Assembly (NCBI GenBank): GCA_964342675.1
Contig: CAYFFR010000038.1
Coordinates: 1-10,384 of the forward strand
Source of the DNA: MED-G82 sp964342675
GTDB taxonomy: Bacteria > Pseudomonadota > Gammaproteobacteria > Magnimaribacterales > D2472
Reading direction: 5' to 3'
Length of the DNA stretch: 10,384 bases
Part shown: piece by piece, positions 1 to 6,836 of the stretch
Layout of the letters: every line of letters begins with the position of its first letter
Position numbering within the stretch: the stretch's first letter is position 1
The notes under the pieces: generated by a model
The model's input: the letters and a program-made list of their open reading frames with translations, nothing else
The model's database searches: none
What the model was told of the DNA's origin: nothing
Made by a program: the position numbers and the translations under genes

Positions 1-28
1 GCGCTCTAACCAACTGAGCTACGCCCGC
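1..28 (-). tRNA. 5' part of a tRNA gene, isotype not determinable
   Basis: Read on the minus strand from position 28, the sequence gives a seven-base acceptor strand GCGGGCG, then TA (positions 8-9), the D-stem GCTC, a D-loop containing TTGGTTA and the closing GAGC. This is the canonical 5' third of a bacterial elongator tRNA. The left window edge cuts it before the anticodon, so the amino acid cannot be read. The D-arm resembles tRNA-Val(GAC) or elongator Met types, but that is only a resemblance. The gene is divergent from the dehydrogenase gene to its right and shares its promoter region. Confidence 0.88.
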
Positions 29-40
29 CATACAGAAAGC

Positions 41-69
41 AACACATTATAAGAGAAAAAGAATATAAT
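41..69 (+). promoter_or_regulatory. Putative sigma-70 promoter of the dehydrogenase gene
   Basis: Positions 64-69 read TATAAT, a perfect -10 box. Seventeen bases upstream, 41-46 read AACACA, which keeps only the ACA half of a -35 box. A start near 75-77 would leave a leader of about 26 bases carrying the ribosome binding site at 86-92. The strong -10 is seen directly. The weak -35 could mean activator dependence, which is inference. Confidence 0.45.
46..51 (-). promoter_or_regulatory. Putative -10 box of the leftward tRNA promoter
   Basis: On the minus strand positions 51-46 read TATAAT, a perfect sigma-70 -10 hexamer. It lies 17 bases upstream of the tRNA 5' end at 28, which predicts a short leader of roughly 10 bases. 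No good -35 hexamer is visible at 16-18 bases upstream, where the matches to TTGACA are poor. The box sits inside the promoter proposed for the rightward dehydrogenase gene. Confidence 0.4.
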
Positions 70-85
70 CGACACTAGAAAGTCT

Positions 86-92
86 AAAGGGG
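86..92 (+). promoter_or_regulatory. Ribosome binding site deciding the start of the dehydrogenase
   Basis: AAAGGGG at 86-92 is the only Shine-Dalgarno-like run before the coding region. Two adjacent non-ATG codons follow: TTG at 99 (spacing 6) and GTG at 102 (spacing 9). Both spacings are workable. GTG is preferred because it is the more common alternative start. Confidence 0.55.
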
Positions 93-101
93 TTTTAATT
101 G

Positions 102-1502
102 GTGACTAACACTTTATTAGAAAGCACGAATCAGTTAATAGATAAAGCGCTTAAATATACTGATATATCAGATGACTTAGCTAATCGTATTAAAATTTGT
201 AATTCTACATACACTATAAACTTTGGAGTTAAATTAAAAAATAAGATTCATACTTTCACTGGATGGAGGTCTGTGCATTCAGAGCACTTTGAACCTGCCA
301 AAGGTGGCATTCGTTATCACCTTGATTCAAGTGCAGAAGAAGTTGAAGGTCTTGCTGCATTAATGACATATAAGAATGCAATCATTGAAGTTCCCTTTGG
401 AGGCTCAAAAGGAGCTTTAAAGGTTAATCCTAATGATTGGACTAAAAATGAAATGGAGAAAATTACTCGTCGTTTTGCTCAAGAGCTAATAAAAAGAGAC
501 CTTATTGATCCTGCTAGAAATGTACCAGCCCCTGATGTTGGTTCAAGCGAACGAGAAATGGCTTGGATTGCTGATGAATATCGAATAATGAACCCTACTG
601 ATATTAATGGGTCTGCATGCGTTACTGGAAAACCTATAGAAAAAGCAGGAATCGTAGGGAGATCGGAGGCAACTGGTCGTGGAGTTCAATTTATTATAAG
701 AGAATTCTTTAGGAATAAAGAAGATTTTGAAAGGGCTGGTTTTAAAGGAGGTCTAAAAGGTAAAAAAGTTATCATCCAAGGTCTCGGTAAAGTAGGATTC
801 CATGCTTCAAAATTCTTACAAGAAGAAGATTCATGCAAAATTATATGTGTTATTGAGCGTGATGGGGCGGTAGTCAATGATGATGGTCTAGATGTAGTTG
901 CAGTAAAAAAATATATTGACGAACACGGGGGCTTAAAAGGATACACGGATGGTAAATTTGAAGCAGACAACCAGAAAGCTCTTACGTTAGATTGTGATAT
1001 TTTAATACCGGCAGCTAAAGAAAATGTTATCACTCAAGATAATGCTGATGACATAAATGCCAAATTAATAGTAGAAGCAGCAAATGGGCCTATTACATAC
1101 AATGCAGATGAAATTCTAAATAAACGAAACATTACAATAATACCCGATATTATTGCTAATGCAGGAGGTGTTGCTGTTAGTTACTTTGAGTGGGTGAGGA
1201 ATCTTCGTCATATTAGGTTTGGTAGACTAGAAAAAAGAAGATCATCGTTGCAATTTAATACATTAATTGAAGGAATTGAGTCTATGACAGGTAAAGAAAT
1301 GCCGGATCAATTCAAAGATAAATTCGTAGAAGGAACAAATGAAATTGATTTAGTTAGATCTGGATTAGATGACATGATGAGAGAGGCTTATCAAAAAGTC
1401 AGAAAAAATATGTTAGAGCATAATATTCCAGACCTTAGGACAGCTGCATTTAAAACCGCTCTAGATAGAATAGCAATTTCTTATGAAACTATTGGTTTAT
1501 AA
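102..1502 (+). CDS. Glu/Leu/Phe/Val dehydrogenase family protein, probably glutamate dehydrogenase
   Basis: The 466-residue protein (467 if the TTG at 99 is used) is a full-length member of the glutamate dehydrogenase superfamily. It would reversibly deaminate glutamate to 2-oxoglutarate and ammonia in the cytosol. Numbering from the TTG start, the substrate-binding lysines lie in PAKGGIRYH (K68) and TYKNA (K92). The catalytic lysine is in PFGGSKGA (K104) and the catalytic aspartate in PAPDVGSS (D146). The Rossmann motif GLGKVG is at 228-233, and NAGGVAVSYFEW is near 355-367. Strand beta-2 ends in an acidic residue (VIERDGA, E253), which leans towards NAD rather than NADP. About 100 residues follow the YFEW motif, including a basic LRHIRFGRLEKRR stretch seen in long members of the family. 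Leucine or another amino acid as substrate is not excluded. The stop codon abuts the stop of the convergent GST gene. Confidence 0.9.
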   Translation: MTNTLLESTNQLIDKALKYTDISDDLANRIKICNSTYTINFGVKLKNKIHTFTGWRSVHSEHFEPAKGGIRYHLDSSAEEVEGLAALMTYKNAIIEVPFGGSKGALKVNPNDWTKNEMEKITRRFAQELIKRDLIDPARNVPAPDVGSSEREMAWIADEYRIMNPTDINGSACVTGKPIEKAGIVGRSEATGRGVQFIIREFFRNKEDFERAGFKGGLKGKKVIIQGLGKVGFHASKFLQEEDSCKIICVIERDGAVVNDDGLDVVAVKKYIDEHGGLKGYTDGKFEADNQKALTLDCDILIPAAKENVITQDNADDINAKLIVEAANGPITYNADEILNKRNITIIPDIIANAGGVAVSYFEWVRNLRHIRFGRLEKRRSSLQFNTLIEGIESMTGKEMPDQFKDKFVEGTNEIDLVRSGLDDMMREAYQKVRKNMLEHNIPDLRTAAFKTALDRIAISYETIGL

Positions 1503-2141
1503 AGAAGGGAAAAAAACTTTTTCTATATCTGATGGGTCCCAAGGATTAAATTTTGTCATTGCTTTTTGAAACAACTCTGAAGATTCAAAATAATTTAAAA
1601 GAGCAATGGTCTTAGGTATGTCTTGATCATAAAACCAAGACGGATTCGCAATCTTGTACTGCCTGATAAATGGTAAAATACATATATCCAAAAGGCTGAT
1701 CTTATTACCGAATATCCAAGGTGAATGAGTAATTGCGTTTTCAAGGTTCAATAATATGTGTAAACATTCTTGTTGATGATTTGTAGGCTCTTTCTCATAT
1801 CGATTCGGGTATTTGTATCTATCTAGATGGTATTTAAAATCTCTATCAAATATCTTAAGTAATGTTTGATATACCTCTTGTTCAGAGGCATTAAATTTGT
1901 AGATTTGATTTGTTTTAAACTGCAATGCCCATTCGATAATATCTAAACTTTCATCAAATATCTCATCTCCAACTTGAAGAACTGGTACAGTACCTTTAGG
2001 AGAGATATCCAACATCTCAGACGGTTTGTTTCTTAATAAAACTTCTCTTAATTCACATATTTGTGATGTCAGAATAATCACGATACGAGCACGAATGGCG
2101 TAAGGACATCGTCTGAAACTATATAGAATAGGTTTGTTCAT
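1497..2141 (-). CDS. Glutathione S-transferase family protein (glutaredoxin-like N-terminus)
   Basis: This 214-residue protein has the usual two-domain GST length. The N-terminal thioredoxin-like domain (about 1-75) carries a single-cysteine CPYA motif with C12 near the start, the cis-proline in TVPVL (P53) and the glutathione-contacting pair E64-S65 in FDESLDIIEW. The helical C-terminal domain (about 90-200) has the conserved N-capping box S149-x-x-D152 followed by a hydrophobic helix. A CPYA rather than CPYC site points to monothiol chemistry, such as deglutathionylation or thiol transfer; the substrate is unknown. Its ATG overlaps the trhO stop in an ATGA arrangement (2138-2141), and an AGAGGAAG run at 2159-2152 lies about 12 bases upstream, so it is probably translationally coupled to trhO. 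It meets the dehydrogenase gene tail to tail. Confidence 0.85.
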   Translation of the reverse strand: MNKPILYSFRRCPYAIRARIVIILTSQICELREVLLRNKPSEMLDISPKGTVPVLQVGDEIFDESLDIIEWALQFKTNQIYKFNASEQEVYQTLLKIFDRDFKYHLDRYKYPNRYEKEPTNHQQECLHILLNLENAITHSPWIFGNKISLLDICILPFIRQYKIANPSWFYDQDIPKTIALLNYFESSELFQKAMTKFNPWDPSDIEKVFFPSL

Positions 2142-3067
2142 TTTGGATAAACTTCCTCTTTTGGGCCTATATGGGTTCCATTTTTAGCTTTTGCTAGATC
2201 CACTTGTTTTTGTCTGTCAGCATACCGTTTTTTTTGTTCTGAGGTCTTTTTATCAAAACAACTAGGGCAACTGACCCCTCTTACATAATGAATTGAGGAT
2301 TTATCCTCATCAGTAATAGGGTTCCTGCAACCGTGACACATATCGTATGACCCCTTCTCAAGACTATGATTGACAGACACCCTGTCATCAAAAACAAAGC
2401 ATTCACCCTGCCATAAACTCTCTTTAGCGGAAACATTAGAAAGATAACCTAAAATACCTCCTTTTAAATGAAAAACATTTTTAAATCCAGCTTGCTTAAA
2501 TAATGCTGTTGATTTTTCACACCTTATTCCGCCAGTACAATACATAGCTACTTTAGTCTCTTTGCTTGTGTCTTGATCAAGAAGTTTATTTAAAAAATCA
2601 GGTAATTCTCTAAAGGTGTTTGTTTGAGGGTTGATAGAGCCAGGAAAATTACCTATAGAATATTCATAATCATTTCTTGTATCAATTAACATCACATCAT
2701 CTTGGGATATGAATGAATTCCAATCTTTTGGATCAACATATTCACCGCAATCTTGAATTGGATTGATATCTTTTTTTCCAAGAGAAACTATTTCTTTCTT
2801 TAATTTAACCTTAAGTCTAGGGAACGGATTAAAATTTATGTAGGAATATTTAGGTATTATTTTTAAGTTTTCTGATGAAGATTGAAGTTGATTAAAAAAA
2901 CCTTCTACAGCGCTTTTCTCGCCTGCAATAGTTCCATTAATGCCTTCGGATGCAAGTAAAATAGTGCCTTTAATTTTTAATCCCTTTAATTTTTGATATA
3001 ACTCTTCTCTGAGAAAGCTGATATCAGATAAAGGTATAAATTTATAAAAAGCTGCTACACAAATCAT
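2138..3067 (-). CDS. trhO: tRNA uridine(34) hydroxylase, rhodanese family (TrhO, formerly YceA)
   Basis: The protein is predicted at 309 residues. TrhO enzymes carry out O2-dependent hydroxylation of wobble uridine 34 to 5-hydroxyuridine, the first step to cmo5U/mcmo5U. The N-terminal alpha/beta domain (about 1-90) contains LLASEGINGTIAG. The rhodanese domain (about 110-215) has DTRNDYEY and the signature loop YCTGGIRCEK, with catalytic C177 and the second cysteine C183. GECFVFDDRV (221-230) follows, then two CxxC pairs (C244/C247 and C267/C270) that look like a zinc site, and a charged C-terminal tail. The start chosen is the ATG at 3067, because the longer frame from 3112 begins inside the tRNA-Arg gene. 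There is no Shine-Dalgarno, and only 10 bases separate the tRNA CCA from the ATG, so expression probably depends on read-through from the two upstream tRNAs. Confidence 0.92.
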   Translation of the reverse strand: MICVAAFYKFIPLSDISFLREELYQKLKGLKIKGTILLASEGINGTIAGEKSAVEGFFNQLQSSSENLKIIPKYSYINFNPFPRLKVKLKKEIVSLGKKDINPIQDCGEYVDPKDWNSFISQDDVMLIDTRNDYEYSIGNFPGSINPQTNTFRELPDFLNKLLDQDTSKETKVAMYCTGGIRCEKSTALFKQAGFKNVFHLKGGILGYLSNVSAKESLWQGECFVFDDRVSVNHSLEKGSYDMCHGCRNPITDEDKSSIHYVRGVSCPSCFDKKTSEQKKRYADRQKQVDLAKAKNGTHIGPKEEVYPK

Positions 3068-3077
3068 AATAATAAAA

Positions 3078-3154
<77 letters not shown>

Positions 3155-3158
3155 ACAC

Positions 3159-3235
3159 TGGTCGGGGTAGTAAGATTCGAACTTACGACCACTCGCTCCC
3201 AAAGCGAGTGCGCTACCAGACTGCGCCATACCCCG
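3159..3235 (-). tRNA. tRNA-Pro(UGG)
   Basis: The minus strand gives a complete 77-base tRNA. The acceptor CGGGGTA pairs with TACCCCG, and the D-arm is GCGC/GCGC. The anticodon stem is CTCGC/GCGAG around TTTGGGA, giving anticodon TGG (plus strand 3199-3201). The T-arm is GTAAG/CTTAC around TTCGAAT, followed by discriminator A and an encoded CCA at 3161-3159. Its U34 belongs to the wobble-uridine set that receives cmo5U-type modification, for which TrhO, encoded just downstream, provides the hydroxyl step. Confidence 0.97.
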
Positions 3236-3253
3236 AGGCTTGTGATATTAATG

Positions 3254-3259
3254 ATTATA
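3254..3259 (-). promoter_or_regulatory. Putative -10 box of the tRNA-Pro/tRNA-Arg/trhO unit
   Basis: Positions 3259-3254 read TATAAT on the minus strand, 18 bases upstream of the tRNA-Pro 5' end at 3235, leaving room for a leader of about 10-12 bases. No convincing -35 is present at 16-18 bases. The expected -35 zone (about 3277-3282) lies inside the rightward folD promoter. Confidence 0.4.
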
Positions 3260-3260
3260 A

Positions 3261-3288
3261 TTGAAATAATCAATCATCATTGCATAAT
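3261..3288 (+). promoter_or_regulatory. Putative sigma-70 promoter of the folD-ketosynthase-folE operon
   Basis: TTGAAA at 3261-3266 and CATAAT at 3283-3288 each match the sigma-70 consensus hexamers in five of six bases, with a 16-base spacer. The predicted start near 3295 leaves a leader of about 19 bases before the folD ATG at 3314. The promoter interlocks with the leftward tRNA-Pro promoter. Confidence 0.5.
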
Positions 3289-3313
3289 AAATTTTTGATG
3301 CGAGAATACTCTC

Positions 3314-4165
3314 ATGCCTGCACTAGTATTGGATGGAAAAAGCTTAGCTAAAAAATCTGAAGAGGATATTCAGAAACAAGTAGAAGTTCTTCTAAAAGAA
3401 GGAATTACTCCTACTCTTGCAACTGTCCTAGTTGGAACAGATCCAGCGTCAGAGACCTACGTAAAAATGAAACAAAATACATGCAAAAGGCTGGGCATGG
3501 ATTCTATAGCGATTGAGCTTCCTGAATCAATCACCACAAAAGAATTATTAAAACAGTTAAATAAACTAAACCTTGATGACAAAGTGCATGGCATTCTCTT
3601 ACAACATCCAGTTCCCAGTCATATTGATGAACGAGAATGTTTCGATGCAATTAATATCAAAAAAGATGTTGATGGTGTGACATGTCTAGGTTATGGGCGA
3701 ATGTCAATGGGAGAATCAGCTTTTGGATCTTGTACACCTCAAGGCATAATAAGGCTTCTAAACCATTATCAAATTGATATTCCTGGAAAACATGCTGTTG
3801 TTGTAGGTAGAAGCCCTATTTTAGGTAAACCAATGGCAATGATGCTATTAAATCATCATGCAACTGTGACTGTTTGTCACTCTCAAACAAAAGAACTAGC
3901 GAAAGTAGTCCAAAATGCCGATGTTGTTGTCGGTGCAGTTGGGGTACCCAAGATTATCCAAAAAGATTGGCTTAAGAAAGGCGTTGTTGTTATTGATGCT
4001 GGATATCACCCTGAACAAAAATGTGGTGATGTTGATCTTGATAATATTGAAGAGATTGCTTCAGCTTATACTCCTGTACCTGGTGGTGTCGGTCCAATGA
4101 CTATTAATACACTAATCCTTCAAACACTCCAGGCTGCACAAAACACTAAAAAAGGCCGTGAATAA
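3314..4165 (+). CDS. folD: Bifunctional methylenetetrahydrofolate dehydrogenase / methenyltetrahydrofolate cyclohydrolase
   Basis: The 283-residue protein has the normal FolD length. It interconverts 5,10-methylene-, 5,10-methenyl- and 10-formyl-tetrahydrofolate in the cytosol using NADP. The N-terminal catalytic domain contains LVGTDPASETYVKMKQ with Y49 and catalytic K53. The folate-site segment LLQHPVPSHID (Q97) carries QHPVP where the E. coli type has QLPLP. KDVDGVT (D118, D120) and the Rossmann motif GRSPILGKP (165-173) follow, then the C-terminal signature PVPGGVGPMTINTL (254-267). The ATG at 3314 has only a weak GAGA run upstream and no clear Shine-Dalgarno. It is the first gene of the operon, and its last eight bases overlap the GTG start of the next gene. 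Confidence 0.96.
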   Translation: MPALVLDGKSLAKKSEEDIQKQVEVLLKEGITPTLATVLVGTDPASETYVKMKQNTCKRLGMDSIAIELPESITTKELLKQLNKLNLDDKVHGILLQHPVPSHIDERECFDAINIKKDVDGVTCLGYGRMSMGESAFGSCTPQGIIRLLNHYQIDIPGKHAVVVGRSPILGKPMAMMLLNHHATVTVCHSQTKELAKVVQNADVVVGAVGVPKIIQKDWLKKGVVVIDAGYHPEQKCGDVDLDNIEEIASAYTPVPGGVGPMTINTLILQTLQAAQNTKKGRE

Positions 4166-5861
4166 CCTGCCCATCATTGTCGGTTATGGTGGTATCAATG
4201 CAGCAGGAAGATCAATATTTGATTTTGCACATAAGCGTATGGTTTATGATTCTCTATCAAGGTCTGATCAAAAAGAAACTATAAAAAGTTTAGCTGCATT
4301 AACTGGCAACAATGACGTTAAATTTAATCTTGAAAATAGTCTTATCCGAAAAATTGACAACAATTTTTTTAAAAAAAATTCTTTAAGGGATCCAGCAATG
4401 AGCGCTCATGCGGGCGGTCAACTTCCAAGTCCGTTTGATCCATCAACAACTTACAATGCTAGACAACATCCTAGGGCACTAGCGATGACAATTCTGGCAG
4501 TATCAGATGCAATAAAGAGTATTGGCATTGAATGGGATGAAATAACCAAGAAAGTGTCATTGGAAAAAATTAGTTGCATTTCAGGTTGTGCCGTAGCACA
4601 AGCTGATAAATTTGGTATGGGTGGAATGTTTCAAGCAAGCCTTTCAGGATCTAGGATTACAAGCAAACACCTTGCAATGTCTTTAGGTGAAATGAGTGCG
4701 GACTTTGCTCATTCATACGTTCTTGGGTCAATGGGGGTAACAGGAAATCACACTGGTGCTTGTGCAACTTTTCAATACAACCTAAGACTTGGTATTGATT
4801 TGATTGCATCAGGACACTCGAAAATTTGTTTGGTAGGAGCAGCTGAAAGCGGATTAGTTCCTGAAGTTTATGAAGCCTTTGCTGCAACAAAAGGCTTAGC
4901 AGAAGATAATAATTTAATTGAATTACAAAAGTCTTTAGGAGAAGCCTATAAAGAGGTTAACTACCGAAAAGCATGTAGACCATTTGGTGAAAATGTTGGT
5001 ATGTCACTCGGTGAAGCAGCTCAATTTATAGTATTAATGTCACATGACCTAGCTTTGGAACTAGGATGTAATATACATGGTGCTGCTCTTTCATCACATA
5101 TTCATGCAGATGGTTATAAAAAATCTATTTCTGGTCCTGGAGCTGGTAATTATCTAACGGTTGGTAAAATATTTAATGACATTTCTAATTCTTTTGGGCA
5201 TCAAGCTCTCCAAAAAACTATCTTTCATGCTCACGGTACAGGTACTCCACAAAATAGAATTACAGAATCTCATGTCATTTCAAATCTAGCTAAAACTTTT
5301 AAAATAAAACAAATGCCTCTCGTAGCTATTAAGTCCTATCTTGGTCATTCATTAGCAGCAGCAGGAGGAGATCAAATAATCTCAATGATGGGATCTTGGA
5401 ATACTGGTTTGCTTCCTGGCATCAAGACCATTCCGGCAATTGCAGATAATGTATACAAAGATAATATTGATTTTTGTTTAGAAGATAGATTGATAGATGA
5501 TATATCGATTGATTTTGCAATACTTAATGCTAAAGGTTTTGGAGGCAACAATGGTACGGCTCTTGTAATGAGTCCTAATAAAACATTTGATACCTTATCA
5601 TCAATGTCTGCAAAAAAATCTCTTAAAGAGTATCTAAAAAATAACGAAGAAGTTCAAAAACGACTATTGAAAGAAAGAAAAGAGGTTGTAAATAAACCGC
5701 CCATAGCTAGGTATATCTTTGGTAAAAATGTCATTGATGGAGAAGAAGATATAAAATTTGATAATAAATCTCTATATGTGTCTAAAATTAATAAGCATAT
5801 TAGTATAGAATCTCAACTGCCTTATAAGAAAATTTTTAAAAAAAATGACAAAAAAGAATAA
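4158..5861 (+). CDS. fabY: FabY-like beta-ketoacyl synthase
   Basis: The 567-residue protein is a decarboxylating thiolase-fold ketosynthase with an intact Cys-His-His triad: C202 in TGACATFQ, H359 in HAHGTGTP and H397 in KSYLGHSLAAAGG. The glycine-rich NAKGFGGNNGT (457-467) closes the core. Its length and its N-terminal segment (LPIIVGYGGINAAGRS, 4-19) resemble FabY of Pseudomonas. FabY condenses acetyl-CoA with malonyl-ACP to start fatty-acid synthesis in place of FabH. The FabY assignment rests on resemblance from memory; FabB/F-type proteins are shorter (about 410). A tail of roughly 95 lysine-rich residues follows the core. The GTG start at 4158 overlaps folD by 8 bases, and the end overlaps folE by 17 bases, so translation is probably coupled to both. 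Confidence 0.8.
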   Translation: MNNLPIIVGYGGINAAGRSIFDFAHKRMVYDSLSRSDQKETIKSLAALTGNNDVKFNLENSLIRKIDNNFFKKNSLRDPAMSAHAGGQLPSPFDPSTTYNARQHPRALAMTILAVSDAIKSIGIEWDEITKKVSLEKISCISGCAVAQADKFGMGGMFQASLSGSRITSKHLAMSLGEMSADFAHSYVLGSMGVTGNHTGACATFQYNLRLGIDLIASGHSKICLVGAAESGLVPEVYEAFAATKGLAEDNNLIELQKSLGEAYKEVNYRKACRPFGENVGMSLGEAAQFIVLMSHDLALELGCNIHGAALSSHIHADGYKKSISGPGAGNYLTVGKIFNDISNSFGHQALQKTIFHAHGTGTPQNRITESHVISNLAKTFKIKQMPLVAIKSYLGHSLAAAGGDQIISMMGSWNTGLLPGIKTIPAIADNVYKDNIDFCLEDRLIDDISIDFAILNAKGFGGNNGTALVMSPNKTFDTLSSMSAKKSLKEYLKNNEEVQKRLLKERKEVVNKPPIARYIFGKNVIDGEEDIKFDNKSLYVSKINKHISIESQLPYKKIFKKNDKKE

Positions 5862-6462
5862 AGTTAATAGCCCTCAAACCATTGATGACTTTGATGACAT
5901 AGTCAATCCTTCAGAAGACTTAATTCACTCTTTTGAGCATATGCTTGACGACATAGGTGAAAATAAATCTAGAGATGGATTAAAAAATACTCCAAAACGG
6001 GCAGCAGCTGCGTTTAAATTTTTAAATCATGGTTATAAATTAAGTTTAGATAAATTAGTTAATAAGGCCTTATTTGATTCTCCTTCCGAAGATATGATTC
6101 TGGTAAGAGATATAGAGTTTTATTCTCTTTGTGAGCACCATATGTTGCCATTTAATGGAAGATGTCATGTTGCATATATCCCAGATGGTAAGGTTTTGGG
6201 GTTATCAAAAGTAGCTAGAATCGTAGATATGTTTGCTAGGCGCTTACAAATTCAAGAGCGCTTAACAAATGATGTTGCTGAAGCAATTACTAAAGTAACT
6301 GGCTGTAAAGGGTGTGCTGTAGTTATCGAAGCTCAACACATGTGTATGATTATGAGAGGGGTACAAAAACAAAACTCCGTAATGAAGACTTCTTCGATGT
6401 TAGGTTTATTCAGATCAAATGCCTCTACCAGAGCAGAGTTCCTATCGTTGCTACCAAATTAA
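5845..6462 (+). CDS. folE: GTP cyclohydrolase I
   Basis: The 205-residue protein converts GTP to 7,8-dihydroneopterin triphosphate, the committed step to folate. It belongs to the classical FolE type, not FolE2. Zinc ligands are seen as C96 and H99 in SLCEHHMLPF and C167 in AQHMCMIMRGV. Catalytic histidines are H98 and H165. The variable N-terminal 25 residues precede the helical EHMLDDIGENKSRDGLKNTP region. The C-terminus (STRAEFLSLL) matches the family end. The ATG at 5845 lies inside the end of the ketosynthase gene, with no clear Shine-Dalgarno in the A-rich upstream sequence, so termination-reinitiation coupling is likely. FolD and FolE flank the ketosynthase, so folate genes form the outer parts of this operon. 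Confidence 0.96.
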   Translation: MTKKNKVNSPQTIDDFDDIVNPSEDLIHSFEHMLDDIGENKSRDGLKNTPKRAAAAFKFLNHGYKLSLDKLVNKALFDSPSEDMILVRDIEFYSLCEHHMLPFNGRCHVAYIPDGKVLGLSKVARIVDMFARRLQIQERLTNDVAEAITKVTGCKGCAVVIEAQHMCMIMRGVQKQNSVMKTSSMLGLFRSNASTRAEFLSLLPN

Positions 6463-6478
6463 ATAATTAAATATTAAA

Positions 6479-6832
6479 TTAAGATCTTTCAACGTCTTCA
6501 TTCGATGTATCGTCTATAGAAGACTCAATCTGGTCTATGCCTGATGTATCATTCTCAATAATTGATTCTTCATCAAAAGGAAAAGGCTTTTCTTCACTGT
6601 GATACGTTAAAAAATCTAAGGCAACCTTAAAGAAGTTTACAAACCAGTCTGTCAGCTTTTTAATCTGATTGCTGGGTGATCCAAAAAATAAATGAAAGAT
6701 AAATTGAATAATAATAAGAATTAAAGTGATAGGTAAGACAGCGAGATACAGTACTGATGCATATATTGCCATAAAGATAAAACGTATCCATTTGCTGCGT
6801 TTTAATAATTCTTCTTTACTTATTTCTTTCAT
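6479..6832 (-). CDS. DUF4389 family small membrane protein
   Basis: The predicted protein is 117 residues. A basic N-terminus (MKEISKEELLKRSKW) is followed by a long hydrophobic stretch at about 16-50, enough for one or two inner-membrane helices. An amphipathic segment and the motif LTYHSEEKPFPF (about 75-86) come next; this resembles the end of the DUF4389 domain, whose function is unknown. The last 30 residues are strongly acidic. The ATG at 6832 is preferred over an in-frame TTG at 6853, because the TTG would overlap the gpsA end and the ATG leaves a 4-base gap after the gpsA stop. It is the last gene of the htpG-gpsA operon. Its stop is 16 bases from the stop of the convergent folE. Confidence 0.78.
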   Translation of the reverse strand: MKEISKEELLKRSKWIRFIFMAIYASVLYLAVLPITLILIIIQFIFHLFFGSPSNQIKKLTDWFVNFFKVALDFLTYHSEEKPFPFDEESIIENDTSGIDQIESSIDDTSNEDVERS

Positions 6833-6836
6833 GTTT

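Noticed and set aside
686..1033. Minus-strand open frame inside the dehydrogenase gene
   Set aside because: It is a shadow frame of a well-conserved gene, with no ribosome binding site or recognisable domain. The same applies to the frames at 3915-4100, 4657-4890, 7339-7704, 7965-8249 and 9375-9671.
1504..1523. Hairpin with a GAAAAA/TTTTTC stem just after the dehydrogenase stop
   Set aside because: The stem is only six pairs with one G-C pair and a three-base loop, and lies within the GST coding sequence. It is too weak to call a terminator.
3302..3313. GAGA/TCTC four-base-pair hairpin directly before the folD ATG
   Set aside because: The stem is too short to be stable. A role in hiding the weak ribosome binding site is possible but unsupported.
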